Source of the DNA: CANDOC01 sp965261725
GTDB lineage: Bacteria; Pseudomonadota; Gammaproteobacteria; Pseudomonadales; Endozoicomonadaceae
Length of the DNA: 64,000 nt
Assembly (NCBI GenBank): GCA_965261725.1
Contig: CBDHDU010000013.1
Span: forward strand, 1 to 64,000
Direction: 5' to 3'
Shown here one piece after another: positions 9,379 through 18,177 of the stretch. The stretch's first letter is position 1, and every line of letters begins with the position of its first letter. The translations under genes and the position numbers were made by a program. The notes beneath the pieces were generated by a model that was given only the letters and a program-made list of their open reading frames with translations, was not told the DNA's origin and did not search any database.

Positions 9379-10277
9379 CAGCGTCCCTCCGCAACGGCTA
9401 GATTGGTGTGTTCAGCGGGACATATCGGAAGCTCTTCCATGCAGGTTTGCTGCTCCTGAATACCTAATCCGGTAATACCCAGTCGCATGGTTTGACCTGG
9501 CTTAAGGTAAACGGGTTCCGGCTTTTGTCCCAGTCCGACACCGGGTGGTGTACCGCTGGAAATAATATCTCCGGGATGCAGAGTAAAGAATTTACTGAGA
9601 TAACTGACCAGTGAAGCAACGCCAAAAACCATTGTACTGGTATTACCATTCTGATAACGTTGCCCGTCGACTTCGAGCCAGATATCCAGTGCCTGTGGAT
9701 CAGCAACTTCATCACGGGTGACCAGCCACGGACCGACGGGGGCGAAAGTATCGCAGCTTTTGCCTTTGATCCACTGACCGGTACCTTCAAGCTGCCAGTG
9801 TCGTTCAGACAAATCATTGATAATGCAGTAACCGGCAACATGCTCGAGTGCGCTGGCTTCAGTTACATATTTGGCTGGTTTGCCTATCACAATCCCCAGT
9901 TCGACTTCCCAGTCGGTTTTGGCAGAGTCCTTTGGAATAATGACTGGATCAAAAGGACCGCTGATGGCGCTGGTGGCTTTTCCGAATAATACTGGCTCAT
10001 CCGGCACTGGCATTTGGGATTCGGCAGCATGGTCGGCATAGTTGAGACCAATACAGAGCAGCTTGCCAACCTGATTGACACAGGAACCGATGCGCGGTTC
10101 ATCGGTGACTGCGGGTAGCTCTGTCAGGTTGAGCTGCTGTAGCCGTTCCAGCATTTCCGGGAGTAAGGTGGAACCGCCAATATCGGACACAACGCCACTC
10201 AGGTCGCGAATAATATGTTCTTCATCAAGAATACCCGGCTTTTCAAATCCCGGTGGGCCATATCTCAGTAACTTCAT
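9378..10277 (-). CDS. FAH-family hydrolase, probable 2,4-diketo-3-deoxy-L-fuconate hydrolase
   Basis: 299 aa fumarylacetoacetate-hydrolase-fold protein. The metal-binding pattern KTDWEVELGIVIGK, then NDLSERHWQ and SGTPPGVGLGQKP, is intact. In the known oxidative fucose route this step cleaves the diketo acid to pyruvate and L-lactate. The general family is certain; the exact substrate is inferred from the operon. Only five bases separate it from the upstream SDR gene. Confidence 0.86.
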   Translation of the reverse strand: MKLLRYGPPGFEKPGILDEEHIIRDLSGVVSDIGGSTLLPEMLERLQQLNLTELPAVTDEPRIGSCVNQVGKLLCIGLNYADHAAESQMPVPDEPVLFGKATSAISGPFDPVIIPKDSAKTDWEVELGIVIGKPAKYVTEASALEHVAGYCIINDLSERHWQLEGTGQWIKGKSCDTFAPVGPWLVTRDEVADPQALDIWLEVDGQRYQNGNTSTMVFGVASLVSYLSKFFTLHPGDIISSGTPPGVGLGQKPEPVYLKPGQTMRLGITGLGIQEQQTCMEELPICPAEHTNLAVAEGR

Positions 10278-10282
10278 ATGTT

Positions 10283-11038
10283 TCAGATACTCCAGCCACC
10301 ATCGATAATATGGGCGGCTCCGGTTGTATAAGCGGATTCGTCTGATGCCAGATAGAGAGCCAGTGCAGCGATTTCCTGCGCGGTGCCAATGCGACCCAGC
10401 GGCTGGCGGGCGACGAAATGCTGGCGATTGGTTGTCGAGTCACCATCCAGTGCCTGCACCCGCTCTTCAAATGAAGGGGTTTCGACGGTACCGGGACAAA
10501 TGGCATTACAGCGAATACCTTGCTGAATATAGTCAGCGGCTACTGAACGGGTCAGGCCAATAACGGCAGCTTTTGTAGTGCCATATGCGCAGCGTTGAGG
10601 TACGCCTTTGATACTGGAGGCAACAGACGACATATTAATAATGTTGCCTTTGCCGCGTTGTAACATGCCCGGTAAAAATGCCTGTAGCATGGAGTACATG
10701 CTGTGAACATTTAGCTCAAATGAAAACCGCCATTTGTCTTCTTCGCAATGCAGCAGATCACCCTGATGCACATATCCGGCGCAGTTAAGCAGGATATCCG
10801 GGGTGGGTATGTTCCTGCTAAGTGCTGTGATGGCATTGTTATCGGTAACATCCAATTGTGTAATGCGAATATCGGGAAACTCTTCACTTAATGTATTCAG
10901 AGCTGATTCATTGATATCCGTGGCAAGCACCTGAGCACCTTCACGGACAAAGGCAATTGCGGTCGCCCTACCAATTCCCTGAGCGGCCGCCGTGATCAGT
11001 GCAGTTTTGTTTTCCAGTCGACGCATAGTAGAGGACAT
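10283..11038 (-). CDS. SDR oxidoreductase, probable 2-keto-3-deoxy-L-fuconate dehydrogenase
   Basis: 251 aa from the ATG at 11038 (MSSTMRRLENKTALIT); the longer frame to 11143 would overlap the transporter gene. The Rossmann motif TAAAQGIGRA lacks the first Gly of the usual TGxxxGIG, as is common in this subgroup. The active site has S in NMSSVASS and YGTTK. The C-terminal SDESAYTTGAAHIIDGGWS is typical. It would oxidise C4 of 2-keto-3-deoxy-L-fuconate with NAD. Second gene of the operon. Confidence 0.87.
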   Translation of the reverse strand: MSSTMRRLENKTALITAAAQGIGRATAIAFVREGAQVLATDINESALNTLSEEFPDIRITQLDVTDNNAITALSRNIPTPDILLNCAGYVHQGDLLHCEEDKWRFSFELNVHSMYSMLQAFLPGMLQRGKGNIINMSSVASSIKGVPQRCAYGTTKAAVIGLTRSVAADYIQQGIRCNAICPGTVETPSFEERVQALDGDSTTNRQHFVARQPLGRIGTAQEIAALALYLASDESAYTTGAAHIIDGGWSI

Positions 11039-11102
11039 CGATACACCCTGATTGCGGTTGTAGGATTTATAGCTGCTTTTCTGGTGAATCACTGCTTTCT
11101 GA

Positions 11103-12470
11103 TCAGGTGGTGGGTTTGCCGATATTTCGCAGGCGAATACCATTCAGTAAATTAAGCTCGATACGCTCCAGAGAAACACCACGGGTTTCCGGGATATAGC
11201 ACCAGAACACATAAAGCCCGATCAGCGTGATAACAAAAAACGACCAGAAGAGTGTGGCAACACCGTAGTGCGCCAGCACCACCGGCAAAAAGAAAGCGAC
11301 CAGTACATTAGCGCCCCAGTTAAACGCAACAGCCAGCCCCATACCCGCTCCCCGGATACGGGCGGGCAATACTTCGGACGGAATCAGGAAGCAGGCCGGG
11401 CCGATACTGACGCCATGAAATGCCATAAACAGTACGGCACCAAAAAACATGCACCAGGCACGCGTCATCGGGTCATCACTGAGCGTAAAGGCACCCGCAA
11501 TCAGTCCGAGACTGCAGAGAATTCCCATTGTCCCGAGTAGCAAGGGCAAACGTCGTCCAACCTTATCGATAAAGAACAAAGAGCTGGTGGTAGAAACAAC
11601 CAATACAAACCCGATAACAGTCGTTGCCAATGTTGCCTCCGAGGGGGTTGCAAAACCTGTACTGAGAAACAGGGTAGGGGCGTAGTAATTGATTGCATTA
11701 ATGCCCACAGTTTGGGTAAAAAAGCTGACGGCGATGGCAATTAACACAGCCTTAAAATATTGTGGATGGAACAGTTGTTTCCAGTCATTTTGTTTTTCTG
11801 TCGCGACCTGCTCGATCTCTTTTAGTTCTTCCTCTCCTTCAATGTTGCCGTGTAATGCGGTCAGAATATCCCGGGCTTTGTCCCGCTGATTACGTAATAC
11901 CAGCCAGCGAGGACTTTCTGGCAGTATGAGTGATGCAAAGAATAATAATCCGGCCGGGATAATGCCAAGCATAATCATCGTGCGCCAGGCGCCGGTATCT
12001 GATTGCAGCCAGGACGAGAGAAAGGAAAGAAAGACTCCAAGCTGAATGGAGAAAACAAACAGATTAACTAATTGTCCCCGTCGGGTACGTTCTGCCAGCT
12101 CTGATACATAAACCGGGGCAACACATGAACCGATACCAATAGCAACGCCCAGTAACAGACGCCCAGCGATTAATGTATCGACGCTGTTTGCCTGAGCGCT
12201 GATTACTGACCCAATGGCAAAGCACAAAGCAGTTAATAGTAACGTCATACGTCTGCCGGCAAGATCACAAACCCGGCCACTGGCAAAGCAGGCAATCATG
12301 GCCCCAATGGGTACACCGCTGACCATAAAGCCCTCGAGGGCTTCAGACATGGTGAAGGTTTCACGAATAAATAACAAAGCGCCGGCAATAATGCCGGCAT
12401 CATAACCAAATAGCAGTCCGGAGAGTGCTGCGGCAGCAGCGATGAGCAGAGTCTGGTGGTGGCTGGACAT
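11103..12470 (-). CDS. MFS sugar porter, probable L-fucose uptake
   Basis: 455 aa with twelve hydrophobic segments. Sugar-porter signatures are present: LFGYDAGIIAGALLF in TM1, RVCDLAGRRM, VPVYVSELAERTRRG-like text, PESPRWLV near the middle, and VPETRGVSLE-like IPETRGVSLERIE at the end. These place it in the XylE/AraE-type sugar porter family, probably H+ symport. First gene of the operon, so it would supply the sugar that the five downstream enzymes degrade. The 104 bases upstream must hold the operon promoter; no clear box was recognised. Confidence 0.88.
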   Translation of the reverse strand: MSSHHQTLLIAAAAALSGLLFGYDAGIIAGALLFIRETFTMSEALEGFMVSGVPIGAMIACFASGRVCDLAGRRMTLLLTALCFAIGSVISAQANSVDTLIAGRLLLGVAIGIGSCVAPVYVSELAERTRRGQLVNLFVFSIQLGVFLSFLSSWLQSDTGAWRTMIMLGIIPAGLLFFASLILPESPRWLVLRNQRDKARDILTALHGNIEGEEELKEIEQVATEKQNDWKQLFHPQYFKAVLIAIAVSFFTQTVGINAINYYAPTLFLSTGFATPSEATLATTVIGFVLVVSTTSSLFFIDKVGRRLPLLLGTMGILCSLGLIAGAFTLSDDPMTRAWCMFFGAVLFMAFHGVSIGPACFLIPSEVLPARIRGAGMGLAVAFNWGANVLVAFFLPVVLAHYGVATLFWSFFVITLIGLYVFWCYIPETRGVSLERIELNLLNGIRLRNIGKPTT

Positions 12471-12574
12471 CGGCAGGCTCTCCGGTAATAAATTAAGCCT
12501 GAAAATAGTTCAGTCGCGCAATAAATCCAGAGTCATTCTAACCAAATGCTTATGCAATCAGATGAACAGCACTA

Positions 12575-13609
12575 TTAACGACGATGATTAATTGCCTGCT
12601 GTAGTTTTTCCGGAAGCCATTGCTGGCAGTGATTGCGAATATTTTGCCCCTTGCGATGCCAGAGGATGCCGCCATAAAGCAGGGCTAGCCCGATAAATGA
12701 TAATGCCAATGGAAACAGCCAGTTATCCCTGAAAAGGTCATAGGCGAGATGACCAAGATAAAACGTAATGCCTGCAGCTCCCAGTAAAACCGCTATGGGT
12801 CGTTGCAGTACAACACCGGCTAACAGCAGGAGTAGATTAATAGAGCAATAGATTGCTTTATCAATTTCAGAGCTGGAGTCACTTATTGTCAGGCTGACCC
12901 AGAATAACAGCAGACCAGTCATGCAAAACCAGAAACCAAAGTCATCATCGGGCTGATACAAATCTGTTACTATGGAACAGATAAAAAGTACCAGACCATA
13001 ACCAATCCCGATATTACGAAGTTGCTGGGCGCTGATGGCACCATGAGTCAAGCCGATAATATCAAGCAGCAGAAACCAGCTAATGATAATCAGGGGCAAC
13101 ACAAGCAAGGGATGGCGAAAACGCCACTGCATTACAAGACTCCATACCAATGCAGAGACTTCCAGTGTCAGCCAGGCATAAGCATGTCCAATGTCGTGTT
13201 GATGAAGGTAGTCAGGGAAGCCTGCTGAATCAGGCCAAAATCCTGTGTATTTCATTATGCTGTATATAAACAACGGGATCAGACTGATGCTAAAGCATGC
13301 CAGCAATGCCATTGGAATTGGCAGTCTTCGTCTAAGGCACACTTCAGCTGCCAGTGAACAGCAACCAATATAAATCAGTGATAAAACCAGCAGACCCTGA
13401 TCCCCAAACCTTTCCCAGCTCAGGTTCATAAACAGTGTCATGGCACTGATAGCGATCAAACCACCGAGAAAATAAAGCAGATGAGTGAAATTGAAACGGG
13501 TACGATTACCGGCATTACTTTCAAGAAACGCCCATAGGCTTGCTGCCTGTTGTTCGGTAATAATGCCCTGCAGGCATGCGGCGCTCAGGTCTTTGGGGGA
13601 TATTTGCAT
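12575..13609 (-). CDS. DUF2157-like multi-pass membrane protein
   Basis: 344 aa. A short soluble N-terminus (GIITEQQAASLWAFLES) is followed by about eight to ten hydrophobic helices and a basic C-terminus. The opening segment and layout resemble DUF2157 membrane proteins, whose function is unknown. Same strand as the fucose operon and 104 bases upstream of its first gene, but nothing ties it to sugar use. Its own upstream region (13610-13870) has no recognised gene. Confidence 0.6.
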   Translation of the reverse strand: MQISPKDLSAACLQGIITEQQAASLWAFLESNAGNRTRFNFTHLLYFLGGLIAISAMTLFMNLSWERFGDQGLLVLSLIYIGCCSLAAEVCLRRRLPIPMALLACFSISLIPLFIYSIMKYTGFWPDSAGFPDYLHQHDIGHAYAWLTLEVSALVWSLVMQWRFRHPLLVLPLIIISWFLLLDIIGLTHGAISAQQLRNIGIGYGLVLFICSIVTDLYQPDDDFGFWFCMTGLLLFWVSLTISDSSSEIDKAIYCSINLLLLLAGVVLQRPIAVLLGAAGITFYLGHLAYDLFRDNWLFPLALSFIGLALLYGGILWHRKGQNIRNHCQQWLPEKLQQAINHRR

Positions 13610-13873
13610 TGGAAGCGTTTCGCGGCTGCCTCAACGGTTTTCAGTATGTCATTTCACTGAAGTGATGAACAGCAACAGGAACAGAAGAAAAACAGTGGAT
13701 TTTATTAATTATCCGCATTTGACGGATAGCTTAAATCTTATTCATTTTAAAAGCATAATAAATACTTCTTAAAAAAGGCGATTTTTCTTTTTATCGCTTT
13801 GGTGAAGGGATATAGAGGCATTCTTCTACCTGTATCGACCATTGCTGCAAATCGTATTTTTAACAGGCTGGAC

Positions 13874-14033
13874 TATAATGTTATCGGAACATCTGCCTGC
13901 TAATAACCGAAAAACAGAAAGTGTTATAAACACTGAAATACAGATTTCAGCAGGCGAGCTTTGCGAGCAACTTAAGGTAGATAAGGCTGGCAATGAACTT
14001 CCTACAGCCGCGTGAGCAGTGCCAGTGCTTTAT
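13874..14033 (+). other. candidate small transcript or short ORF, cut by the IS4 element
   Basis: A TATAAT box lies at 13874-13879 without a good -35. A 45-codon frame starts at 13878 and ends at 14015. The sequence folds well: GCCTGCT pairs with AGCAGGC and encloses AGTGTT/AACACT. Removing the IS4 element and one 10-bp repeat joins it to the strong terminator at 15487-15518, giving a transcript of about 190 nt. I cannot tell whether this is a small RNA or a small protein gene, and I do not recognise a known RNA family. Confidence 0.35.
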
Positions 14034-15469
14034 CTTAGGGTAGACATTAAGCCCTACCCAAAGAGCATAATCCCAGTCTCGTGCGCCCGGAACACCCATC
14101 CCTTGCAGGGTGTTCCCGTCTTGCATTATGCGCCCAGAATTCAAGCAATATCTTGAGGTCAGACCTCAACGATTTCCCGGAACACATGATGGCTGCTATC
14201 ACATTACCGAACAGGTGCGTGCTGCTCTTCATCACCTTATGTGTCGAGATATCTTCACCCACACTGGCTGCAGTCAAACCAGCCTGTGCGGCATAGGCAA
14301 GATAGCGTTTCACCGAGACCACTAAAAACGACAGTATAATCAAGCTCATTACCAATGTGCCTGACTTGGTGTTAAAGCGATGCCAGCCTGAGTAGGATTT
14401 CACTTCCTTGAACAACAGCTCGATTTGCCACCGAAGCCGGTAGGCCTGAAGCACATCACATAAAGAGAAACGGGCTCGATCAAGATTGGTGACAATGAAA
14501 ACCCATTTTTGCTGTGCCCCATTCCAGCGCACAACCAGCGGGAAAGCCCAACCCCTGTAGACTGGCCACTCTACCTCAAGATCCATGCATTGATCTTTGG
14601 GAAAGCCGGACAGGACATCCTTCAGCTTTTTGCTTTTGTAGCAGTTGAGGTTTTTTCCATCCTCTCTGGCTGCACTGAGAATAAACGGGTTAACGCTCTG
14701 TGGTGCTTTGCACAAAAAGTTTCCTTCCCGGTCAGTAACGGCGGCAAAATGCTCCAAATCGAAATAACCTGCGTCGTATAATCCCAGCGTCAAAGCCAGT
14801 GATGATGGCAAAGGAGGCAGGCAGGCTCTTTCTGAACGGGTATCTTCTGTCAGCTGAACCCGGACCAGATTGTCATTGAGGAAATCCATCGTCGTGTGAA
14901 GCTCTACGGCAGCAGGGCTTATTCTGGAAAAACGACCGGGAAAGGTATTCTCCAGAGCCTTGTATACCGCCTGAGATGAACCGTCATGGATAAATATATG
15001 CTTAAAATCGGCAAAGGGACCGCTTTCATCAAAAGCCAGCACTTTACGAGAAAACATCTCCAGGCAACGAAACCAGAGCCAGAGTATCAGCTTGGGAAAT
15101 GCCTCTTTCTTGGCCTGGTTCACCCATGAATGATAGGTGATGTTGCAGCCCGTCAGCTCGTTAAACTTTCGGTGCAGGTCAGCCAGAGTTGTGGCATTAC
15201 CATCACCGCCTAAAGCCGCAATCAAAGAAAGGATAAAGTCGAGAGGCATGATATCCCGCTGCCGGATCGTGAAGCGGACCTGCTCAGCCATTTGGGTTAG
15301 GTCAGATTGAGAGAAACAGGTCAGCAGTTTTTTTCAATTGCTCTAATCTCAGAAGAGTTCATCTTGTTCAGCCTGATGAATGTTATTGCTCAAACTGTAG
15401 TTTGGCTGTTCAAGATGAACTCTGCACCTGTGATGCTGTGGAGGTTTGGGGCTTAATGTCTACCCTAAG
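14034..15469 (-). mobile_element. IS4-family insertion sequence, complete
   Basis: 1436 bp. Both ends read CTTAGGGTAGACATTAAGCC (21-bp perfect inverted repeat in all). The 10-bp direct repeat AGTGCTTTAT flanks it at 14024-14033 and 15470-15479. It carries one intact transposase gene and looks functional. Confidence 0.93.
14047..15291 (-). CDS. IS4-family transposase
   Basis: 414 aa DDE transposase. The IS4 YREK signature Y-x2-R-x3-E-x6-K is seen in YRLRWQIELLFKEVKSYSGW. The first Asp is probably in IHDGSSQ and the second in LYDAGYFD. The gene fills the element and ends 13 bases inside its left terminus. It is intact, so the element may still move. Confidence 0.9.
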   Translation of the reverse strand: MAEQVRFTIRQRDIMPLDFILSLIAALGGDGNATTLADLHRKFNELTGCNITYHSWVNQAKKEAFPKLILWLWFRCLEMFSRKVLAFDESGPFADFKHIFIHDGSSQAVYKALENTFPGRFSRISPAAVELHTTMDFLNDNLVRVQLTEDTRSERACLPPLPSSLALTLGLYDAGYFDLEHFAAVTDREGNFLCKAPQSVNPFILSAAREDGKNLNCYKSKKLKDVLSGFPKDQCMDLEVEWPVYRGWAFPLVVRWNGAQQKWVFIVTNLDRARFSLCDVLQAYRLRWQIELLFKEVKSYSGWHRFNTKSGTLVMSLIILSFLVVSVKRYLAYAAQAGLTAASVGEDISTHKVMKSSTHLFGNVIAAIMCSGKSLRSDLKILLEFWAHNARREHPARDGCSGRTRLGLCSLGRA

Positions 15470-15486
15470 AGTGCTTTATACCTGAA

Positions 15487-15518
15487 TGGAGTGTTTCCCT
15501 CTTAACACTCCATTTTTT
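15487..15518 (+). terminator. rho-independent terminator
   Basis: Perfect 9-bp stem TGGAGTGTT / AACACTCCA with an eight-base loop, followed by six T. There is no plus-strand gene directly upstream; before the IS4 insertion it would have ended the short transcript that begins near 13880. Confidence 0.8.
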
Positions 15519-15605
15519 ATGGCTGTTCTATGGTGAAAAGCACGTGGCTGATTACTTATGTATGATGTAGGAACCGTACCGTAAAATATCAGGTAATCAT
15601 CATAT

Positions 15606-16292
15606 ATGAGGCTTGCACCGCGCTTTGGCTTTTCATCTCTTCTGGTCTGGTTGGTGAGTATCCAGCTATTGTTCCCTTATGTGGCGAGCAGTCCTTTTGC
15701 CGGATATTTTTTGAGCGTGGGCTTTTCTTTATCGCTGATTTCGTCGGTTTATATCTTCAGCCATCAGCGTAAGGTGTTGATGATTTCTCTCTGTTTGGCG
15801 GTGCCAACATTTGTGACGACCTGGTTTGCCCAGATTTACCCGACACCACTGTTAGCATTAATTGATACTGCGACCAATATATTATTTTTCGGTTATGTGA
15901 TAGCGCAGTTGCTCGCACAGGTGTTCAGTACCCGGCTGGTTACCCGGGATACAATATCCGGCAGTATCTGTATTTACCTGTTAATGGGGTACTTCTGGAC
16001 ATTTCTTTATATTCTCTGTGACTTTATCTGGCCGGAGTCTTTTGCCGGGCTGATCCCCAGCCAGTTGCATACTCAATACAATTATCTTTATTACAGCTTT
16101 GTTACTCTGACCACATTGGGGTATGGGGAAATAACACCAGTGACACCACCAGCACAGTCACTGGCTGTTATGGAAGCAATTACCGGACAACTCTACCTTA
16201 CAGTAATGGTTGCCCGGCTGGTGGGCATGCATATCAGTCAGGGGATGCAGTCGTCAGACCCAGCAAAGAAAACTGGCTATGGTGATTCATGA
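15606..16292 (+). CDS. two-pore-helix type ion channel protein, K+ selective filter
   Basis: 228 aa inner-membrane protein with about six hydrophobic segments. The last two enclose the pore loop YSFVTLTTLGYGEITP, containing the TxGYG potassium selectivity filter, as in the Ion_trans_2 family. No C-terminal RCK domain; the protein ends 27 residues after the last helix. Probably a small potassium channel. Its last 16 bases overlap the convergent LRAT-like gene. Confidence 0.82.
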   Translation: MRLAPRFGFSSLLVWLVSIQLLFPYVASSPFAGYFLSVGFSLSLISSVYIFSHQRKVLMISLCLAVPTFVTTWFAQIYPTPLLALIDTATNILFFGYVIAQLLAQVFSTRLVTRDTISGSICIYLLMGYFWTFLYILCDFIWPESFAGLIPSQLHTQYNYLYYSFVTLTTLGYGEITPVTPPAQSLAVMEAITGQLYLTVMVARLVGMHISQGMQSSDPAKKTGYGDS

Positions 16293-16849
16293 TATTCAAG
16301 CAGTAACGGCTCATCTTCCTGTACTGCTTTTTCAGCTTTTTTTAGGCGCTTGGCGGCCTTGCGTTGTTTATAGTATGTCGAACTGACGGCAATACAGGCT
16401 GCAACGGCGGCATTACGGAAAGGTCGTTTTTCGGCCGGAGTCAGTAAGCTGGTAATTGCAACGGCACGCCCGGCGGCCTTAAGCATTTCATTCTTTGTTA
16501 GCAGTGCGGTACCTGCGCCGACGGCAGCCAGAATATACTGCTGAATCTGGGTGCTTTCTTTTTCCAATCCATGTACCAGCCGGACGAAGTGCTCACAGTT
16601 CTCTGAAAATACATTGTACTTTGTACCCAGTAGTGTTTTGGCCATTTCAAGTGCAGCGGGCATATCACTGCCCTGAATATGACTGACCTTGATATCACGC
16701 CCTTCAGCAAACTCTTCCAATGTATCGGGCATGACTTTCCCGCGTTTACGGGAATTATGAATAACTCCACCGTCACCATCAGAAATGCCATAGTGCCAGA
16801 AAGTACCACAATTAATTTTTAATACGGTGCCGGGAGGATAATGGGGCAT
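16277..16849 (-). CDS. LRAT-like (NlpC/P60 superfamily) thiol acyltransferase or hydrolase
   Basis: 190 aa. The N-terminal 100 residues have the circularly permuted NlpC/P60 layout of LRAT and HRASLS proteins: H19 (TFWHYGIS), H31 (GVIHNSR) and the catalytic Cys85 in SENCEHFVRL. In animals these enzymes move acyl groups between phospholipids or to retinol. A hydrophobic stretch (about 105-120) and a second one near 145-158 suggest membrane attachment. No signal peptide. Bacterial members exist but are not well characterised, so the reaction is uncertain. Confidence 0.75.
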   Translation of the reverse strand: MPHYPPGTVLKINCGTFWHYGISDGDGGVIHNSRKRGKVMPDTLEEFAEGRDIKVSHIQGSDMPAALEMAKTLLGTKYNVFSENCEHFVRLVHGLEKESTQIQQYILAAVGAGTALLTKNEMLKAAGRAVAITSLLTPAEKRPFRNAAVAACIAVSSTYYKQRKAAKRLKKAEKAVQEDEPLLLEYHESP

Positions 16850-16977
16850 ACGACACAGTTCCTTGTCTCATTATTTGTATTTTTCTGCTGCTACGAGGAG
16901 TGATTCAGTAGCAGGCTAACCCTAACCCTGCCGTAGAGAATCAAAGACTGTCAAGATTAATATCCGGCAAGCTGCTT

Positions 16978-17304
16978 TTAAGTACTTTTGTTTACATACT
17001 CCAGAAACTCAACAGGTGCGCCACTATCCTCTATAAAAGCCACCCTGATACCATCGGAAGGACTGGTGGGTTCAATAATAACCTTCTTACCTTTTATGGC
17101 TTCTTCCAGATTACCGACTTCAAAGGCGACATGCGGGACGGTTTTGATCAATTCCGGGGTGGAGCAGTCAGGATCAAAACGCATCCACTCTATTCGGAAG
17201 GGGCTGGTGTCATATCCACTGACGTGCATTTTCAGATGCGGCAGGTAGCGCTCGTCAGGTTTTTTTTCTGTGGTGGGGATTCCCAGGTGGTGATATTTGA
17301 GCAT
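16978..17304 (-). CDS. VOC-superfamily (glyoxalase/dioxygenase fold) protein
   Basis: 108 aa single beta-alpha-beta-beta-beta unit pair. KYHHLGIPT at the start, TVPHVAFEVGNLEEAI in the middle and PVEFLEYV at the end are the usual metal-ligand strands of vicinal oxygen chelate proteins. Substrate unknown. Stands alone; no operon partner on its strand nearby. Confidence 0.75.
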   Translation of the reverse strand: MLKYHHLGIPTTEKKPDERYLPHLKMHVSGYDTSPFRIEWMRFDPDCSTPELIKTVPHVAFEVGNLEEAIKGKKVIIEPTSPSDGIRVAFIEDSGAPVEFLEYVNKST

Positions 17305-17653
17305 GATGAATTACAGGTGCAGTGATATGTTCTAGGTGTTTGTCGAAAATTTTAGGTTTGTTGATGTTTTTGTTTTGTTTTTGGTTTTTATATGAAATTT
17401 TTGAAAAAACTTTGAAGTTTATAACTATTGTTTGTTGGGGCGTTCAGCGTTACTTTATGCCCGTAGATCAGGGGGCTGTTTTTGCTGAGCAGATGTTCTG
17501 TCTGGCTCAGCTTATGTGCATCTTCTGTACAACCATTCTCTTGCGTCATCACTAACTTTTTTGCCTGACTGGTACCGCAGGGTTTCAGCGGTTTGTTATT
17601 GCCTGTTTTTGCATCAGCACGTTTGTGTTTGCACATAGTTTTGAGGGGGATCA
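17305..17653. other. 349-base gap before alaE
   Basis: No convincing gene. Two overlapping open frames (17322-17555 plus, 17388-17654 minus) have no homology I can recognise and no good ribosome site. The last bases, TTGAGGGGGATCA, are the alaE ribosome binding site. Promoters for alaE must lie here. Confidence 0.5.
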
Positions 17654-18085
17654 ATGTCTGTTAAACGTGAATCACTGGCTGATATTTTCGCTCTGATTTC
17701 ATTCGGGCTGGTTGTCGGTATGGCTGTCGAAATACTGGTTGCCGGATTGAGTGTAGACCAGTCGATACAATCCCGCTTGCTAAGTATTCCGGTGAATATG
17801 CTGATTGCCAGACCTTACGGTATTTTCCGTGACTGGCTGATGGCGCTGGGTGGGGCATCAAAAGGTGGTTTTATCCGAACTACACTGCTGGATATTACTG
17901 CTTTTATCGGTTTCCAGATTCCTGTGTATGCCCTGCTGGTTGCAAGCACCGGTGCAAGCATGGAACAGGTCGCGGCTGCCTGTGCGGGTCAGATCGGAGC
18001 ACTGGTACTGATGGCTCGCCCTTATGGTATCTGGATGCAGACTTGCCGTAACTGGTTTGTATCTGGTGCATTAAGAGCAGTATAA
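17654..18085 (+). CDS. alaE: L-alanine exporter, AlaE family
   Basis: 143 aa, the size of E. coli AlaE (149). Shared text includes ADIFA at the start, QSIQSRLLSIPVNMLIARPYGIFRDW, and a second half VLMARPYGIWMQTCRNWF. Four hydrophobic segments fit the family. It exports excess L-alanine across the inner membrane. Strong GAGGGGG ribosome site nine bases upstream of the ATG. Confidence 0.88.
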   Translation: MSVKRESLADIFALISFGLVVGMAVEILVAGLSVDQSIQSRLLSIPVNMLIARPYGIFRDWLMALGGASKGGFIRTTLLDITAFIGFQIPVYALLVASTGASMEQVAAACAGQIGALVLMARPYGIWMQTCRNWFVSGALRAV

Positions 18086-18147
18086 TTTATATTCTGTTTG
18101 TTATTTAGAACAAAAATCAACCATCGTCTGTATTTCTGCCTACTATA

Positions 18148-18175
18148 TACCACCAGTAATATTTTACTGGTGGTA
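18148..18175 (+). promoter_or_regulatory. 12-bp hairpin directly before a start codon
   Basis: Perfect stem TACCACCAGTAA / TTACTGGTGGTA with loop TATT, ending two bases before the ATG at 18178. Its right arm contains the only Shine-Dalgarno-like bases (GGTGG) of the next gene. It lacks a T tract, so it is a poor terminator for alaE and may instead hide the ribosome site. Confidence 0.5.
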
Positions 18176-18177
18176 CT

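Noticed and set aside
17322..17654. Two overlapping small frames on opposite strands
   Set aside because: Neither has a recognisable domain or ribosome site; one runs into the alaE start.
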